Assembly: GCA_903921835.1 (NCBI GenBank)
Contig: CAIXRL010000773.1
Span: 1 to 6,808 of the forward strand
Source: Candidatus Eiseniibacteriota bacterium
GTDB lineage: Bacteria; Eisenbacteria; RBG-16-71-46
Direction of reading: 5' to 3'
DNA length: 6,808 nt
The position numbers and the translations under genes are program-made. Positions 6,567 through 6,808 of the stretch are shown one piece after another (positions within the stretch are counted from its first letter, which is position 1; the number at the start of each line of letters is the position of its first letter). Under the pieces are notes generated by a model. It made no database searches, was not told the DNA's origin, and saw only the letters and a list, made by a program, of their open reading frames with translations.

Positions 6567-6808
6567 ATGAGACCGCATCGCTTGCTCCGCTCCCTTGCCC
6601 GGGTGGTCCCGCTCCTGGCGCTCTTGCTTGCAGCACCGAATGCAGCCCGCGGTCAGGTGCCGGCTCCCGACCAGATGGCACTGGCGCCCGAGGCGCGCGC
6701 ACGACTGGCGCAGGCCGCCGAGGATTCGAGTGTCGCCCCATGGCAACGCGACATCATGCTGCGTATGGCCCGCACGGGCGCGACCGCTGCGATGGATTCT
6801 TCTGCCGC
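6567..6808 (+). CDS. Start of a secreted protein of unknown function (partial, runs off the window)
   Basis: The frame is open from 6567 to the window end, giving 80 residues and two extra bases; the 3' end is missing. I chose the ATG at 6567 because GAGG (6557-6560) stands six bases before it; an in-frame ATG at 6555 would add only four residues and has no Shine-Dalgarno. Residues 1-29 are a clear signal peptide: a basic start (MRPHRLLRSLAR), a leucine-rich core (VVPLLALLLAA, 13-23) and probable cleavage after AARG before QVPAPD. The visible mature part is alanine- and arginine-rich and probably helical (PEARARLAQAAEDSS, then PWQRDIMLRMAR at 58-69). No domain can be named from this fragment; it is likely periplasmic or extracellular. 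It follows a strong terminator, so it begins its own transcription unit. Confidence 0.75.
   Translation, partial: MRPHRLLRSLARVVPLLALLLAAPNAARGQVPAPDQMALAPEARARLAQAAEDSSVAPWQRDIMLRMARTGATAAMDSSA

Noticed and set aside
6165..6746. 193-residue minus-strand frame across the last spacer
   Set aside because: It spans the 3' end of the LTD-PLD gene, the terminator and the signal peptide of the next gene. It has low-complexity basic composition and no domain.
1..6808. tRNA, rRNA or CRISPR array
   Set aside because: I found no cloverleaf-like sequence with a T-arm GGTTCGAATCC-like core, no rRNA-like stretch and no regularly spaced identical repeats.

Overview
This is a chromosomal window from a very GC-rich bacterium (roughly 70% G+C by eye, with strong G/C preference at third codon positions). 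The large gene at 2953-6270 ends in a C-terminal secretion tail of the Por/type IX (or FlgD Ig-like) type, starting QNYPNPFG and closing on a basic residue after a leucine run. Such tails are typical of the FCB group and of neighbouring lineages such as Candidatus Eisenbacteria. Combined with the high GC and the Gram-negative-style signal peptides, I lean towards an Eisenbacteria-like or other GC-rich FCB-affiliated lineage, but nothing here fixes the taxonomy.

Layout. Bases 1-273 hold no convincing gene; their main structure is a long imperfect inverted repeat (71-106 against 187-222). A short minus-strand gene (274-480) encodes a 68-residue, tryptophan- and acid-rich protein of unknown function. 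It diverges from a plus-strand gene (645-2702) for a secreted M13-family (neprilysin/PepO-like) zinc metallopeptidase with all expected catalytic residues. The divergent spacer (481-644) carries a two-part hairpin and candidate -10 elements. After a terminator-like hairpin and a GC-rich spacer comes a 1105-residue exported multidomain protein (2953-6270): signal peptide, lamin-tail domain, OB-fold-like segments, an Fn3-like domain, two phospholipase D (HxK) half-sites and the sorting tail. It is most likely an extracellular or surface nuclease/phosphodiesterase. It ends at a textbook intrinsic terminator (6287-6327). The next 240 bases hold a nested hairpin and a candidate promoter, and then a new gene with a signal peptide starts at 6567 and leaves the window.

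How they fit together. Every complete or partial plus-strand product carries an export signal, so the window is devoted to envelope or extracellular proteins: peptide hydrolysis and nucleic acid/phosphodiester hydrolysis would suit a scavenging lifestyle. The spacing (about 165-300 bases between genes, separate Shine-Dalgarno sites, terminators between) argues for independent transcription units rather than one operon. A shared TAnGSTTnnG motif lies 48-69 bases before all three plus-strand starts and may be the housekeeping -10 element of this organism.
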